DNA of 49,817 nucleotides, from the NCBI GenBank assembly GCA_028707005.1, contig JAQTVB010000006.1:1-49817 (forward strand), in the 5' to 3' direction. The notes under the pieces were generated by a model that was not told the origin of the DNA, did no database searches, and saw only the letters and a list, made by a program, of their open reading frames with translations. Both the position numbers and the translations under genes were made by a program. Numbering within the stretch: the stretch's first letter is position 1; the number at the start of each line of letters is the position of its first letter. Source of the DNA: Patescibacteria group bacterium. Its GTDB lineage: Bacteria; Patescibacteriota; Patescibacteriia; Patescibacteriales; GWC2-42-12. Positions 22,691 to 32,238 of this stretch are shown here, one piece after another.

Positions 22691-24193
22691 ATGCCTGGAA
22701 AAAAAATCACCTTGATATCGCTCTATCCTGAAAAAACTATGCCGATACCGCCGTCGGCTCTTTTGTATTTAGCCACGGCTTTAAATAAAAATGGCCATGA
22801 AGCTCAAATAATATATAAAGCGGCGGATGATCCGGCCGGGGTGATAAAAGAGGTAGACGGCTTTAAGCCCGACTTAATCGGCATGTCCGTTTTTACTGGT
22901 TTTTGCAATAAAAAATACGTTGAATTAAGCCGAATTTTAAAAGAGCGGGGCTATAAAATAGTCTGGGGCAACGCGCATCCAGCTTTAGTGCCCAGACAAA
23001 CTCTAAATGAGCCCAGTGTGGACTTTGTCGTGATTGGCGAGGGCGAAGAAACTATTGTTGATTTAACCAACAAGCTGGACGCGCCGGCGCAATATTATTC
23101 TATTCCGGGGATCGGCTTTAAAGATCAAAACGGTAAAATAATTATAAACGATAAAAGGAATTTTATTGACATGGATGATTATTTAATAGACTGGACGTTG
23201 GTCAATCTGGAAAACTATTTATTTCCTTATTTTTCCAATCGATACAAGCGAGTTTTATCCATAGTTACCTCGCGCGGCTGTCCCTTTAATTGTCAATTTT
23301 GCTATAATTTGGTTTTTAATACCAGGCGGTGGCGGGCGCACGACGCGGAAAAAATTGTCGCTAATTTACAACCAATCATTGAAAAGTATAAGGTTGATGC
23401 CATTCGTTTCTTGGATGATAATTTTTTTGTGGATAAAAAAAGGGCTTTGGCGATTGTTCGGAGCCTGGGGCTGCCTTATTCGGCCGATTCTAGGGTTGAA
23501 TATGTTGACGAAGAATTCGTAAAAAATCTTAAAGAAACCAAATGCTTGGAATTAACTTTCGGCTTTGAGTCCGGCTCGGAACGAGTTTTAAGAGAGGTTG
23601 TCCAAAAAGGAACGGGTACGGAAAAAATTATTAAGGCGGTGACATTATTAAAGAATTCAGGAACCATTGCCACCGGGGGCATAGTTTTCGGCCTGCCCTC
23701 CGAAACTAAAGAAGAATATTGGGAAACCATGAAGTTTATTGTGAGATTATTAGAAATCAACCGCGATGTCGCTTTTACCTGCGGTTGGTTTTTGCCCTAC
23801 CCCGGCACCGGCCTCTACGAAAAAGCGAAAGAAAAAGGATTCATACCGCCGGAAAAAGTCGAGGATTGGGATCAGTTTGATCGGTGGCGCGATGACTATG
23901 AGATGATTTGGCTTGATTGGGATTATAAGCAAGCGGTTAAATATTCAAGAAAAATCGTTCATCTCTTAGCCTTGGCCTATAAAAGAAATATTCCGATTAT
24001 AAAAAACATTTTAAAATGGAGAGTTGAGCATTTAAATTTTTATTGGCCGATTGACATTTATCTTTTTTCCAAGCTAAGAAATATTTATTTGTTCAGCGGC
24101 AATAATAATTTTATCAACCGTACCGTAAAAAAAATAATTATTAAAATAATTTTGCTTAAGCGAAACGGACAATCTGGAAAAAATATAAAATAA
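22691..24193 (+). CDS. B12-binding radical SAM enzyme
   Basis: The 500-residue protein has an N-terminal Rossmann-like cobalamin-binding region (about 1-140: SALLYLATALNKNGHEAQ, IGMSVFTG, VWGNAHPALVP, DFVVIGEGEE) and a radical SAM domain. The 4Fe-4S motif is C197-PFN-C201-QF-C204, with the downstream GFESGSERVLREVVQKG motif. It lacks the histidine of a classic DxHxxG box, so base-off cobalamin binding may be altered. Such enzymes methylate unactivated carbon or rearrange lipids and sugars. Sitting among glycosyltransferases, it may modify a sugar or the lipid carrier. The product is unknown. Confidence 0.88.
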   Translation: MPGKKITLISLYPEKTMPIPPSALLYLATALNKNGHEAQIIYKAADDPAGVIKEVDGFKPDLIGMSVFTGFCNKKYVELSRILKERGYKIVWGNAHPALVPRQTLNEPSVDFVVIGEGEETIVDLTNKLDAPAQYYSIPGIGFKDQNGKIIINDKRNFIDMDDYLIDWTLVNLENYLFPYFSNRYKRVLSIVTSRGCPFNCQFCYNLVFNTRRWRAHDAEKIVANLQPIIEKYKVDAIRFLDDNFFVDKKRALAIVRSLGLPYSADSRVEYVDEEFVKNLKETKCLELTFGFESGSERVLREVVQKGTGTEKIIKAVTLLKNSGTIATGGIVFGLPSETKEEYWETMKFIVRLLEINRDVAFTCGWFLPYPGTGLYEKAKEKGFIPPEKVEDWDQFDRWRDDYEMIWLDWDYKQAVKYSRKIVHLLALAYKRNIPIIKNILKWRVEHLNFYWPIDIYLFSKLRNIYLFSGNNNFINRTVKKIIIKIILLKRNGQSGKNIK

Positions 24194-24256
24194 GCGACCA
24201 TGCTGACGGTTGCCGGCCTAAATTTTAGAGTAAAAGGCGGAAAACCAATAAAATTT

Positions 24257-25318
24257 ATGAAATTACTTATCGTAACGCAAAAAGTTGATGTTAATGATGA
24301 TATTTTAGGATTTTTTCATGGCTGGGTTGAAGAATTCTCTAAACATTGCGAGAAGTTGACCGTGATTTGCCTGGAGCAAGGTAAATTGAGTTTGCCCCCA
24401 AATGTGGAAATTTTATCGCTTGGCAAAGAAGCCGGAAAATCGCGCCTAAAATATCTTTGGCGTTTCTACAAATATATTTTACAAAAGAGAAATGACTACG
24501 ATAAAGTGTTCGTGCATATGAACGCGGAGTACGCGATTTTAGGAGGAATCTTCTGGCGGTTATCGGGGAAGAGCGTAAGTTTATGGTATCTGCATAAGGC
24601 CGTCAATTTTAAGTTATGGCTGGCTGAAAAATTTGTTAATCATATTTTTACCGCCAGCAAAGAAAGTTTTCGGATGAAAAGTCAAAAAATAAAAATAGTG
24701 GGGCATGGAATTGATATAAAAAAATTCAGGCCGCGGCCTGAAGCTAACAAGCAAAATAAAATTATTTATGTAGGCAGAATCAGCAGGATTAAAAATCAAG
24801 AATTATTAATCAGAGCAGTCAACCTGTTGGTCAATCAAAATAATTTAGCAAGCATCAAGATTGATTTGATTGGCGGGGCGATTACCGCTAAAGATGAAAA
24901 ATATTTAAACGGCTTAAAGCTTTTGGTCAGGGAGTTTAATTTAGATGATTATATCAGTTTTATAGGCAGCGTAGCCAACCAAGAGATAGTCGATTATTAT
25001 AATCAAGCCGGTTTAAGCGTAAATTTATGCCCGACCGGCGGAGTTGATAAAGCGGTTTTGGAGTCAATGGCCTGCGCGGTGCCGACGATTGCTTTCAACA
25101 AAGCGTTTACCGATATCTTCGGCGAATATAACGGTCTATTGATTTTAAAGCAAGCCGACGAGAATGAGCTGGCGGAAAAAATATTCCGCGTTATGATGCT
25201 ATCTGACGCGGATAGGAAAAATCTCGGGGAAGCTTTGAGAAAAATTATTGTTAATCGTTTTAGTTTGGAAAATTTAGTCGATAATATCATAAAAAACATA
25301 AATTATGTCACGCATTGA
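24257..25318 (+). CDS. GT4-family glycosyltransferase
   Basis: The ATG at 24257 (MKLLIVTQKVDVNDDILGFF) is preferred over one at 24200, because GT4 enzymes of this type begin here and the extra 19 residues look unrelated. This gives 353 residues. The donor-binding region is GGVDKAVLESMACAVPTIAF, a variant in which the first glutamate of E-x7-E is glycine; this occurs in some GT4 subfamilies. It is followed by a methyltransferase whose start overlaps its end by 14 bases, so translation is probably coupled. Confidence 0.87.
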   Translation: MKLLIVTQKVDVNDDILGFFHGWVEEFSKHCEKLTVICLEQGKLSLPPNVEILSLGKEAGKSRLKYLWRFYKYILQKRNDYDKVFVHMNAEYAILGGIFWRLSGKSVSLWYLHKAVNFKLWLAEKFVNHIFTASKESFRMKSQKIKIVGHGIDIKKFRPRPEANKQNKIIYVGRISRIKNQELLIRAVNLLVNQNNLASIKIDLIGGAITAKDEKYLNGLKLLVREFNLDDYISFIGSVANQEIVDYYNQAGLSVNLCPTGGVDKAVLESMACAVPTIAFNKAFTDIFGEYNGLLILKQADENELAEKIFRVMMLSDADRKNLGEALRKIIVNRFSLENLVDNIIKNINYVTH

Positions 25319-25892
25319 ATTTTTATTTGAATATTTAAAAAGTGGAAAAATATTAGATATCGGCAACATTAGCGGCCAAGGTGAAATCCACCAAAAAATA
25401 ATAAATAAATTTCCCGATGCCGAAATTTACGGCCTGGACGTAACCGATCAAAAAGAATCCGGCCTTAATTTTAATAATCAAACGATTGGTAGCGCCGAAA
25501 ATATGCCCTACCAAGAAAATTTTTTTGATTTTATATATATCGGCGAAGTCCTGGAGCATAGCTGGCGGCCTAAAAAAATATTGGAAGAATGTTTTCGCGT
25601 TTTAAAAACCGGTGGATTATTAGTTGCTGATGTGCCGAACATTTACGCTCTCTCGCGCGTTATTCGTTATTTTTTTAAAGGCCGCGACGTCATCCTGGGC
25701 GATCCTGATCATAAAATATTTTTTTCTCGAGCCATGCTGGAAAATATGATTGAAAAATCCGGGTATGTCATAATTAAAATTGCTACCGACAGGAGATGCA
25801 CCGTTAAATGCCGGAATCTTATTTTGCCTAATTTCGGCTCCTTTGTTTTTATGGGTGAACATTTAATGATTGCGGCTCAAAAGCCAAATTAA
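25305..25892 (+). CDS. Class I SAM-dependent methyltransferase
   Basis: The 195-residue protein has motif I KILDIGNISGQGE (about residues 16-28), an acidic residue after beta-2 (YGLDVTDQ), and YIGEVLEHSWRPKKILEECFRVLKTGGLLVADVPN, typical of Methyltransf_11. It overlaps the GT4 gene before it by 14 bases. A role in O-methylating sugars of the glycan fits the context, but the acceptor cannot be read from the sequence. Confidence 0.85.
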   Translation: MSRIEFLFEYLKSGKILDIGNISGQGEIHQKIINKFPDAEIYGLDVTDQKESGLNFNNQTIGSAENMPYQENFFDFIYIGEVLEHSWRPKKILEECFRVLKTGGLLVADVPNIYALSRVIRYFFKGRDVILGDPDHKIFFSRAMLENMIEKSGYVIIKIATDRRCTVKCRNLILPNFGSFVFMGEHLMIAAQKPN

Positions 25893-25902
25893 AATTGAAA
25901 AT

Positions 25903-26973
25903 ATGACGATTTGTTATTTTGGATCATACAAAATGGATACGCGCAATAAAATAATTTTTCAGGGCTTAAGGGAAAACGGCGTTAAAATAATTGAATGCCA
26001 GAGCCGGGCAGCCGGAGTCAAAAAGTACGTGGAATTGACAAAAAAATTCTGGCCGATTAGGCATGAATGCTCGATTATTTATGTGGCTTTTGCCGGATAC
26101 GTCATAGTACCTTTGGCCTGGGTATTAGCTAAAATTACAGGAAAAAAGATTGTTTTTGATGCTTTTATGTCTGTTTATGATTCTATGATTTTAGATCGAA
26201 AAATTTATAAAAAGTTTAGCATAAAATCACTTAAGTATTTTTTTCTTGATTGGCTGTCCTGTAAGCTGGCTGGCATAATTTTTTTAGATGCCGATGAATA
26301 TATAAAATATTTTGTAAAGACTTTTAGGATAAAAAAATTCAAGTTTAGGAGAATTTTTGTTGGATCTGACGATAGCATCCTGCGCCCGCGGGAACAAAAA
26401 AAAGCCAATAGCAGTTTCTTGGTCCATTTTCACGGCTCATCCAATCTCCCGCTCCATGGCGTTGATTATATAATAAGAGCGGCTAAGATTTTAGAAAAAG
26501 AAGATATCAAATTTGAGATAATCGGTCGGCTCGACACTTATCGGGAAGCAATAAATTTAAGCGGAGAATTAGGATTAAAAAATCTTGATTTTATTGATTT
26601 TGTCCCTTACGAAAAGTTGGGCGATTATATAGCGCGAGCCGATGTTTGCCTTGGGAAATTTGGAGTTTCCGAGAAAGCTTCGCGCTGCAGCTCTTTCAAA
26701 GTGATCGAAGCTGCCGCCATGGCAAAACCCCTGATTACCGGCGACACGCCGGCCATGAGGGAAATACTTGAAGATAGAAAAAATTGTTTATTTTGCAAAA
26801 TGACGGATGCTGAAGATTTGGCGATAAAAATATTAGAGCTTAAAAATAATCCAGGCCTAAGGAAAGAAATCGCGAAAAATATTTACCAGACATATTTAAA
26901 ATATTTCACCCCCAAGGCCATCGGCCTGGAAATCAAAAATATTTTCGCGGAAGCGCTTAAGCAATCTGCTTGA
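25903..26973 (+). CDS. GT4-like glycosyltransferase
   Basis: The ATG at 25903 (MTICYFGSYKMDTRNKIIFQ) is chosen over an upstream one at 25870 that overlaps the methyltransferase, because the CYFGSY start with a following RN is typical of this GT4 group. This gives 356 residues. The C-terminal domain (about 170-350) has FHGSSNLPLHGVDYIIRAAK and a donor region SRCSSFKVIEAAAMAKPLITGD, a diverged form of the GT4 motif. The unusual central cysteines (around CSSFK) are in the donor region. The function is inferred from fold and context. Confidence 0.82.
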   Translation: MTICYFGSYKMDTRNKIIFQGLRENGVKIIECQSRAAGVKKYVELTKKFWPIRHECSIIYVAFAGYVIVPLAWVLAKITGKKIVFDAFMSVYDSMILDRKIYKKFSIKSLKYFFLDWLSCKLAGIIFLDADEYIKYFVKTFRIKKFKFRRIFVGSDDSILRPREQKKANSSFLVHFHGSSNLPLHGVDYIIRAAKILEKEDIKFEIIGRLDTYREAINLSGELGLKNLDFIDFVPYEKLGDYIARADVCLGKFGVSEKASRCSSFKVIEAAAMAKPLITGDTPAMREILEDRKNCLFCKMTDAEDLAIKILELKNNPGLRKEIAKNIYQTYLKYFTPKAIGLEIKNIFAEALKQSA

Positions 26974-27004
26974 TTAGAACATAAAAAATTAAACTAGTTT
27001 TATT

Positions 27005-27604
27005 ATGAAAACCTTTTTTCTTAGAGTAATCAATAAATTATTAAGAGCCAATCTTCCTCCGGCGCGTTATGCGGTTAAATTAAAAAGGCAATACAGGCTA
27101 AGGTCGTTTGGGCGGTCGGATAAAAAAGTGTTGGAAATTTGCGGAGGAATTCTACCAATCAGCCGAGCCAATATCAATGTCGATATTTTGGATGACCCGA
27201 TGGTAGACGTAATCGCCAACTTGCATGAAAAATTGCCCTTTCCCGACAATAGCGTAGATAAAATTGTTTCTATCGCCACCCTAGAACATTTCAATTTATC
27301 TGATATGAGAAAAGTTTTAAAGGAATTCCAGCGGATTTTAAAAAGAGGGGCCGTCTTAGAGGTAGGCGTTCCGTCTCTAGAAAAAATTTTTAATTATTAT
27401 AAAAAATACGGCCTTGATGATGCCTGTCTGCGGCAATTGCATGGCGCGCAGAAAGATGAATATGACATACATTTATGCGTGTTAGATTTTGTTAAGATGA
27501 AAAAAGAATTAGAGGCTTTGGACTATTCCGGCATCATTGAACTGAAATACGATTATCCCGTCCAGGACGAGAGATTTTTTATGAAAGTGCGAGCTTACAA
27601 ATAA
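27005..27604 (+). CDS. Class I SAM-dependent methyltransferase
   Basis: The 199-residue protein has a diverged motif I (KVLEICGGILPISRANINVD, about residues 40-59), an acidic DVIANLHEKLPFPDNSVD segment, and IATLEHFNLSDMRKVLKEFQRILKRGAVLEVGVPS. It resembles the short methyltransferases common in CPR glycan loci and the one at the right end of the window (49145), which also has LPFxDNSxD and a LEH motif. The acceptor is unknown. It precedes a GT2 gene by 13 bases. Confidence 0.82.
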   Translation: MKTFFLRVINKLLRANLPPARYAVKLKRQYRLRSFGRSDKKVLEICGGILPISRANINVDILDDPMVDVIANLHEKLPFPDNSVDKIVSIATLEHFNLSDMRKVLKEFQRILKRGAVLEVGVPSLEKIFNYYKKYGLDDACLRQLHGAQKDEYDIHLCVLDFVKMKKELEALDYSGIIELKYDYPVQDERFFMKVRAYK

Positions 27605-27617
27605 TAATTGATCTTAT

Positions 27618-28313
27618 ATGCCAAAATTGTCCATAATTATACCAGTTTTTAACGAAAAAAGTACCATCGCTGAAATTATCAAAAGAATCGAGGCGGTTGA
27701 TTTGGGCGTGGCCAAAGAAATAATCATAGTTGACGATTTTTCGACCGATGGAACCAGAGAGATTTTAAAATCGCTGGAAAATAAATATAAAATAATTTAT
27801 CAGACAAAGAATTTAGGCAAAGGCGCGGCTTTGCGCGCCGGCTTTAAGCAGGCCACCGGGGATTGGCTGGTAGTGCAGGACGCCGATTTGGAGTATGACC
27901 CTGCTGATTTTAAAGACATGCTGAAAACGATAGCCAAGGCCGGAGCGTTAGTGGTTTATGGCTCTCGCCGTTTGGAGCATAATTATTTTAAAAGACGCCA
28001 TTCGGGTTATATTTATGCTTGCGGCGGGATTTTCATAACCTGGTTTACTAATTTGCTTTATGGCACTAAGATCACCGATGAGCCGACTTGCTATAAAATG
28101 TTTAGAACTGATTTTTTGAAAAGTATAAATTTAGAATGCAAGCGGTTTGAATTTTGTCCGGAGATTACGGCAAAAATTGCCAGGCGCGGCATAAAAATTT
28201 ATGAAGTGCCGATCAGCTATCGGCCGCGCCATAAGAGCGAAGGCAAAAAAATAAATTGGCGCGACGGTTTAGAGGCGCTTTGGACTTTATTAAAATATCG
28301 TTTTACAAAATGA
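27618..28313 (+). CDS. GT2 glycosyltransferase, polyprenyl-phosphate (DPM1-like) type
   Basis: The 231-residue protein starts MPKLSIIIPVFNEKSTIAEI and has IIVDDFSTDGT, the acidic DADLEYDP motif for metal and nucleotide, and a C-terminal RPRHKSEGKKINWRDG segment typical of polyprenyl-phosphate mannosyl/glucosyl transferases. These load one sugar onto undecaprenyl-phosphate, giving a donor for GT39-type membrane enzymes such as that at 29725. It is the intact relative of the truncated gene at 19811. No membrane segments follow the catalytic domain. The stop overlaps the next start. Confidence 0.9.
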   Translation: MPKLSIIIPVFNEKSTIAEIIKRIEAVDLGVAKEIIIVDDFSTDGTREILKSLENKYKIIYQTKNLGKGAALRAGFKQATGDWLVVQDADLEYDPADFKDMLKTIAKAGALVVYGSRRLEHNYFKRRHSGYIYACGGIFITWFTNLLYGTKITDEPTCYKMFRTDFLKSINLECKRFEFCPEITAKIARRGIKIYEVPISYRPRHKSEGKKINWRDGLEALWTLLKYRFTK

Positions 28314-29728
28314 TGGCCAATCAGCAAAAAAAAATTCTATTAATTAATCCGCCCTGGGTTATCGGTGAAGATAAAAATTTATGGAAGCAAGTCGGTAGCT
28401 GCTGGCCAAGCTTGGGTTTGGCTTATATCGCGGCCGTGCTTCTACGCGCCGGCTGTTCCGTAAAATGCGTTGATTGTTCCGCTGAGCGATTTACGGTTAA
28501 TGATACGATCGAGGCTCTTAAAAAGTATCAAGAAAATTTTGATTTTATCGGTTTAACCGCTACCACGCCTTTAATCAATAATGCCCTGGCGATTGCCCGG
28601 GCGATTAGAAAAATTTTTCCCAAGGCTAAAATAATTTTTGGCGGCGTCCACCCCTCGGTTTTGCCGGACGAAGTTATGGCGCGTCCGGAGGTTGATTTTG
28701 TGGTTGTTGATGAGGGTGAAGAGACTATGAAAGAATTGGTTCAGGGCGGTGATTTAAAAAGTATCTTAGGTTTGTGCTATAAAGAAAACGGGCAAATTAT
28801 TAAAAATAAACCAAGGCCGCTCTTGAAGAATTTAGACGATATTCCTCCGCCGGCTTATCATCTCCTGCCTATGGATAAGTATTATCCGGCGCTGGGGAGC
28901 TTCAAGCGCTTGCCGGCGATGATTTTATTCGCCACCAGAGGTTGTCCTGGCCGGTGCACCTATTGCCATCGCGCCTTTCGGGGGATTGTGCGCAAACGTT
29001 CGGCTCGGAGTATTTTAAGCGAAATTAAAATTCTTCAACTGAATTATGGTATTAGAGAAGTTGCTTTTTATGATGATACTTTTACTTTGTTTAAAGACGT
29101 GGTTAAGGAATTTTGCGAGACGATTATTAAAGAAAAAATCGACATTGCTTGGACGTGTTTTACTCGGGTTGACTGTGTTGATGAAGCAATGTTAATATTA
29201 ATGAAGCAAGCGGGTTGCCATTTAATTTTATTTGGCGTGGAATCGGCCGATGAGCAAATTTTGAGAAATATTAAAAAAAATATTTCCTTGGAGCAGGTAA
29301 AAAAAATAGTCAGGCTGTCGAGGGCCATAGGCATAGAAACACGCGCTTCTTTTATGTTTGGCAATCAGGGAGAGACGGAAGAAACCATAAAAAAGACCAT
29401 TGATTTTTCCCTCAAGCTTGACCCGGACGAGGTGCAGTTTAATATCGCTACCGCCTATCCCGGCACCGAATTTTTTAATTGGGCGAAAGAAAAGGGTTAT
29501 ATAAAAAATTTTAATTGGGACGATTACAGCATGTCCAACGTGGTATTGGAGTTGCCTAATTTAAGCAAAGAAAAATTGCAATATTATTATGGCTTGGCGC
29601 ACCGCCGATTTTATCTGCGGCCTAAAATAATTTTGCGCCGACTCGGCCGCGTTAGAACTTACGAACAATTAAAACAGGAAATTTGGGGCGCGCTGATGAT
29701 TTTTAATTTTATTTTTAATAAAAAATGA
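28310..29728 (+). CDS. B12-binding radical SAM enzyme
   Basis: The ATG at 28310 overlaps the preceding stop (ATGA). A TTG at 28256 would add residues that only read the upstream GT gene in another frame, so it is rejected. The protein has 472 residues with an N-terminal cobalamin-binding-like region (KKILLINPPWV, GLAYIAAVLLRAG, IIFGGVHPSVLPDEV, DFVVVDEGEET). The radical SAM motif is C212-PGR-C216-TY-C219, then GVESADEQILRNIKKN. It belongs to the HpnJ/BchE-like superfamily, which acts on lipids, tetrapyrroles or sugars. Translational coupling to a polyprenyl-phosphate GT suggests a modification of the lipid-linked sugar. Confidence 0.88.
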   Translation: MMANQQKKILLINPPWVIGEDKNLWKQVGSCWPSLGLAYIAAVLLRAGCSVKCVDCSAERFTVNDTIEALKKYQENFDFIGLTATTPLINNALAIARAIRKIFPKAKIIFGGVHPSVLPDEVMARPEVDFVVVDEGEETMKELVQGGDLKSILGLCYKENGQIIKNKPRPLLKNLDDIPPPAYHLLPMDKYYPALGSFKRLPAMILFATRGCPGRCTYCHRAFRGIVRKRSARSILSEIKILQLNYGIREVAFYDDTFTLFKDVVKEFCETIIKEKIDIAWTCFTRVDCVDEAMLILMKQAGCHLILFGVESADEQILRNIKKNISLEQVKKIVRLSRAIGIETRASFMFGNQGETEETIKKTIDFSLKLDPDEVQFNIATAYPGTEFFNWAKEKGYIKNFNWDDYSMSNVVLELPNLSKEKLQYYYGLAHRRFYLRPKIILRRLGRVRTYEQLKQEIWGALMIFNFIFNKK

Positions 29729-31071
29729 ACAGAGAAAAATGGCTGTTTTTTTGGTGGCAGAACAGAATCTTGATTTTAATTTTGGTCGGGTCTTTTTTGC
29801 TATGCCTGGCTTACTCTTTTTATTTTAAGATTGAACCGGCCGTTGATGCGTTGGCTTACGATAAAATTGCTCAAAATATCGCCAATGGCAACGGCTATCG
29901 AGAGAATTTGCAAACCGACCTAATCCATGATTCCGCCATTGCCCGCGTCGGACCGCTTTATGAATATTTTTTGGCCGGAATTTATAAGATTTTTGGCCAT
30001 CATTACGGTTCGGTTTGGACGATCCAAGCCATACTGCACAGCCTGGCCGCTTGGTTGGTTTATCTAGTATCAATTTTAATTTTTGCCGATAGCGAACAGC
30101 GTAAGAAGATAGGACTATGGGCGGCGGCAATGGTTGGTTTTTATCCGGATTTAATTGAAATTTCCGCGATGCTCATGACCGAAACATTGTATTTATTTTT
30201 CATTTGTTTGTTTTTGTATCTTTTTTTTCGCTTTTTTTACCAGCAAAAAAATTGGCTTTTAATTTTTTTGCTGGGCGCAGTTTCGGGTTTGGCGGTTTTG
30301 GCGCGGCCGCCGGTTTTATTTTTATTGCCGGTAGTTTATTTTTTGTTTTTTAGAAAAAAATTATTTTGGCAGGCCGTGGTTTTTTCCGTTGTTTTATTTT
30401 TGGTTTTTACGCCCTGGACAGCCAGAAATTATTTTACCTATAAAGAAATTATGCCTTTTGGCGCAGCCGGCAATTTTAATTTTTGGATAGGCAATTATCA
30501 CGGCGGCAGCGGTGAACAAGAGCCGACCGAAGAACATATTCAGTTTGCCGCCACGCACGGGGTTAAAGAAATCAACGGGGAATCAATCAGGCAGTTTAAG
30601 AGTTTTTTATTTAACCATCAGTTTGAGTTTATTAAATTAACTTTTTTAAGAATAAATAAATATTTCAGCATAATCAGGCCAATGGGATTTTGGTTTTACC
30701 AGGTCGGCTGGAGCCAATTTTTGTTTATAATTTCTTCGGCCTTGGTTTCTGTTTTTTTGTTTGTCTTGAGTTTGGGCGGAGCGATTAAGGCTTCTATGGC
30801 GCACGAGGAGAAACTCTGTTATTTATTGGCTCTGACGATTATTACTCCGTTGATAATTTTTATAACGGTGGTGGAAACCAGATATCGATTTCAAATTTAT
30901 CCTCTCTTGGCTATCTTCGCCGGGTATTTTATGGTTTTGTTAAAAAAAGAATCCAAGCGCTGGACCAATAAAATATTATGGCTGGCGATTGCTTTAATTT
31001 TCACTAACGGGCTGGTTGACTTAGTGTTGAGCCTGGCGAGATTGAAAGAGAGGCTGGGTCTCTTTTTTTGA
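29725..31071 (+). CDS. GT39-like membrane glycosyltransferase (GT-C fold)
   Basis: The 448-residue protein has about ten membrane segments and an N-terminal outer loop (YFKIEPAVDALAYDKIAQNI) that matches the position of the catalytic acid loop of GT39/ArnT-like enzymes. These use polyprenyl-phosphate sugars as donors on the outer face of the membrane. The usual Asp-Glu pair is replaced here by VDALAYD, so the exact catalytic residue is uncertain. It overlaps the radical SAM gene by four bases. A candidate terminator coincides with its last codons. Confidence 0.85.
   Translation: MNREKWLFFWWQNRILILILVGSFLLCLAYSFYFKIEPAVDALAYDKIAQNIANGNGYRENLQTDLIHDSAIARVGPLYEYFLAGIYKIFGHHYGSVWTIQAILHSLAAWLVYLVSILIFADSEQRKKIGLWAAAMVGFYPDLIEISAMLMTETLYLFFICLFLYLFFRFFYQQKNWLLIFLLGAVSGLAVLARPPVLFLLPVVYFLFFRKKLFWQAVVFSVVLFLVFTPWTARNYFTYKEIMPFGAAGNFNFWIGNYHGGSGEQEPTEEHIQFAATHGVKEINGESIRQFKSFLFNHQFEFIKLTFLRINKYFSIIRPMGFWFYQVGWSQFLFIISSALVSVFLFVLSLGGAIKASMAHEEKLCYLLALTIITPLIIFITVVETRYRFQIYPLLAIFAGYFMVLLKKESKRWTNKILWLAIALIFTNGLVDLVLSLARLKERLGLFF
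31045..31069 (+). terminator. Candidate intrinsic terminator at the end of the GT39-like gene
   Basis: AAAGAGA pairs with TCTCTTT around a 7-base loop (GGCTGGG), followed by seven Ts reaching the stop codon. The stem is AT-rich and so only moderately strong. It would separate the upstream run from the SPASM gene at 31124. Confidence 0.5.
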
Positions 31072-31123
31072 AATTAGCCTGTCATAGAAATGCGCAGAAG
31101 GATAAAATTTAATATAGTCATGT

Positions 31124-32221
31124 ATGATTGCAGAAACGTCCAAATATTTTAAATATTTTAAAAATCAGCTTTCTTTTGAAAAAAAATTGAATTTTTTGAT
31201 TCTTTATGTTACCTCCCGTTGCAATTTTAAATGCCGCACTTGTTTTTTCCATCAAAATATTAACCGGGAGGATGATTTATCTCTTGAAGAATTCGATCGG
31301 ATTTCCCGAAAATTAGGCCGATTTTCCATTTTGCTTTTTGGGGGAGGGGAGCCTTTTTTGCGGCCAGATCTCAAAGAAATAGCTGTGCTTTTCGCGCGTC
31401 GGAATAAAATTGACACTCTTTATATTCCAACCAATGGTTTTTTGGTCGAGAAAATTTTGTTAACCGCAAAAACATTGCTTGAGAGTTTACCTGATCTTAC
31501 AATTGCGATAAATCCTTCTTTGGATGGCTTGGAGACTTATCATGATGGGTTGAGAGGCATGCCGGGAGCGTTTAAGCGCGCCATGGAGACGATCAGGGGT
31601 TTAACCAGCTTAAAAAAGCGATATAAGAATTTACAGGTCATTGTTAATTCGGTGATTCATCAAGAAAATATTGATGAGCTGAAAAAGTTGGCGGTTTTCT
31701 TAAGGCAGTTTGATATCGATTACCACGCTTTTGAAGTTTTAAGAGGCGAGGCGCGCGATAAAATGTTGATCGCGGCTAGTTTGCAAGCAGTGCAAGAGAT
31801 GCACGATTTTATTTTGGAAAATCGTCGATGGTATTTTAAAAAACAAGTCATAAAAAATTCCCTTTTTGGTTTTATTAACCGATTGGTGACGCTTGGCCAT
31901 CTTGCTTATACTCAGTATTTGAAAGAATTGGCTCTCTCCGGCAAAACCTGGCCGATGAAATGCGCCGCCGGAGATTCCATAGCGGTTATCTATCCCAACG
32001 GCGGTGTCGGTCTTTGCGAGTTGTTGGAGCCGGTTGTAAATTTAAGGCAACATGATTATAATTTAAATCGGATATTATTAAGTCCCTTAGTCAAAGATCG
32101 CCGCGAAATAATATGTAAAAATCGCTGTAGTTGCACGCACAATTGTTTCATAAACGCTAGTATCGCCCGCGATTGGCAGACCGCGTTAAAGCTGCCTTAT
32201 TTTTATTTTAAAGGCAGATAA
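31124..32221 (+). CDS. Radical SAM/SPASM-like enzyme
   Basis: The 365-residue protein has the radical SAM cluster motif C33-NFK-C37-RT-C40 directly after YVTSR, then FGGGEPFLRPDL and a partial TIM barrel. The C-terminal part has extra cysteines (KCAAGDS, VGLCELLEP, CKNRCSCTHNC) that fit a SPASM-type auxiliary cluster domain. These enzymes often modify peptides, but also sugars and cofactors. No precursor peptide gene is seen beside it. It starts a new transcription unit after the candidate terminator. Confidence 0.88.
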   Translation: MIAETSKYFKYFKNQLSFEKKLNFLILYVTSRCNFKCRTCFFHQNINREDDLSLEEFDRISRKLGRFSILLFGGGEPFLRPDLKEIAVLFARRNKIDTLYIPTNGFLVEKILLTAKTLLESLPDLTIAINPSLDGLETYHDGLRGMPGAFKRAMETIRGLTSLKKRYKNLQVIVNSVIHQENIDELKKLAVFLRQFDIDYHAFEVLRGEARDKMLIAASLQAVQEMHDFILENRRWYFKKQVIKNSLFGFINRLVTLGHLAYTQYLKELALSGKTWPMKCAAGDSIAVIYPNGGVGLCELLEPVVNLRQHDYNLNRILLSPLVKDRREIICKNRCSCTHNCFINASIARDWQTALKLPYFYFKGR

Positions 32222-32238
32222 TGCTTTAAATTTTAATT

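Noticed and set aside
28256-28309. Upstream TTG start for the second B12 radical SAM gene
   Set aside because: It reads the preceding GT2 gene in another frame; ATG 28310 overlaps its stop in the usual coupled way.
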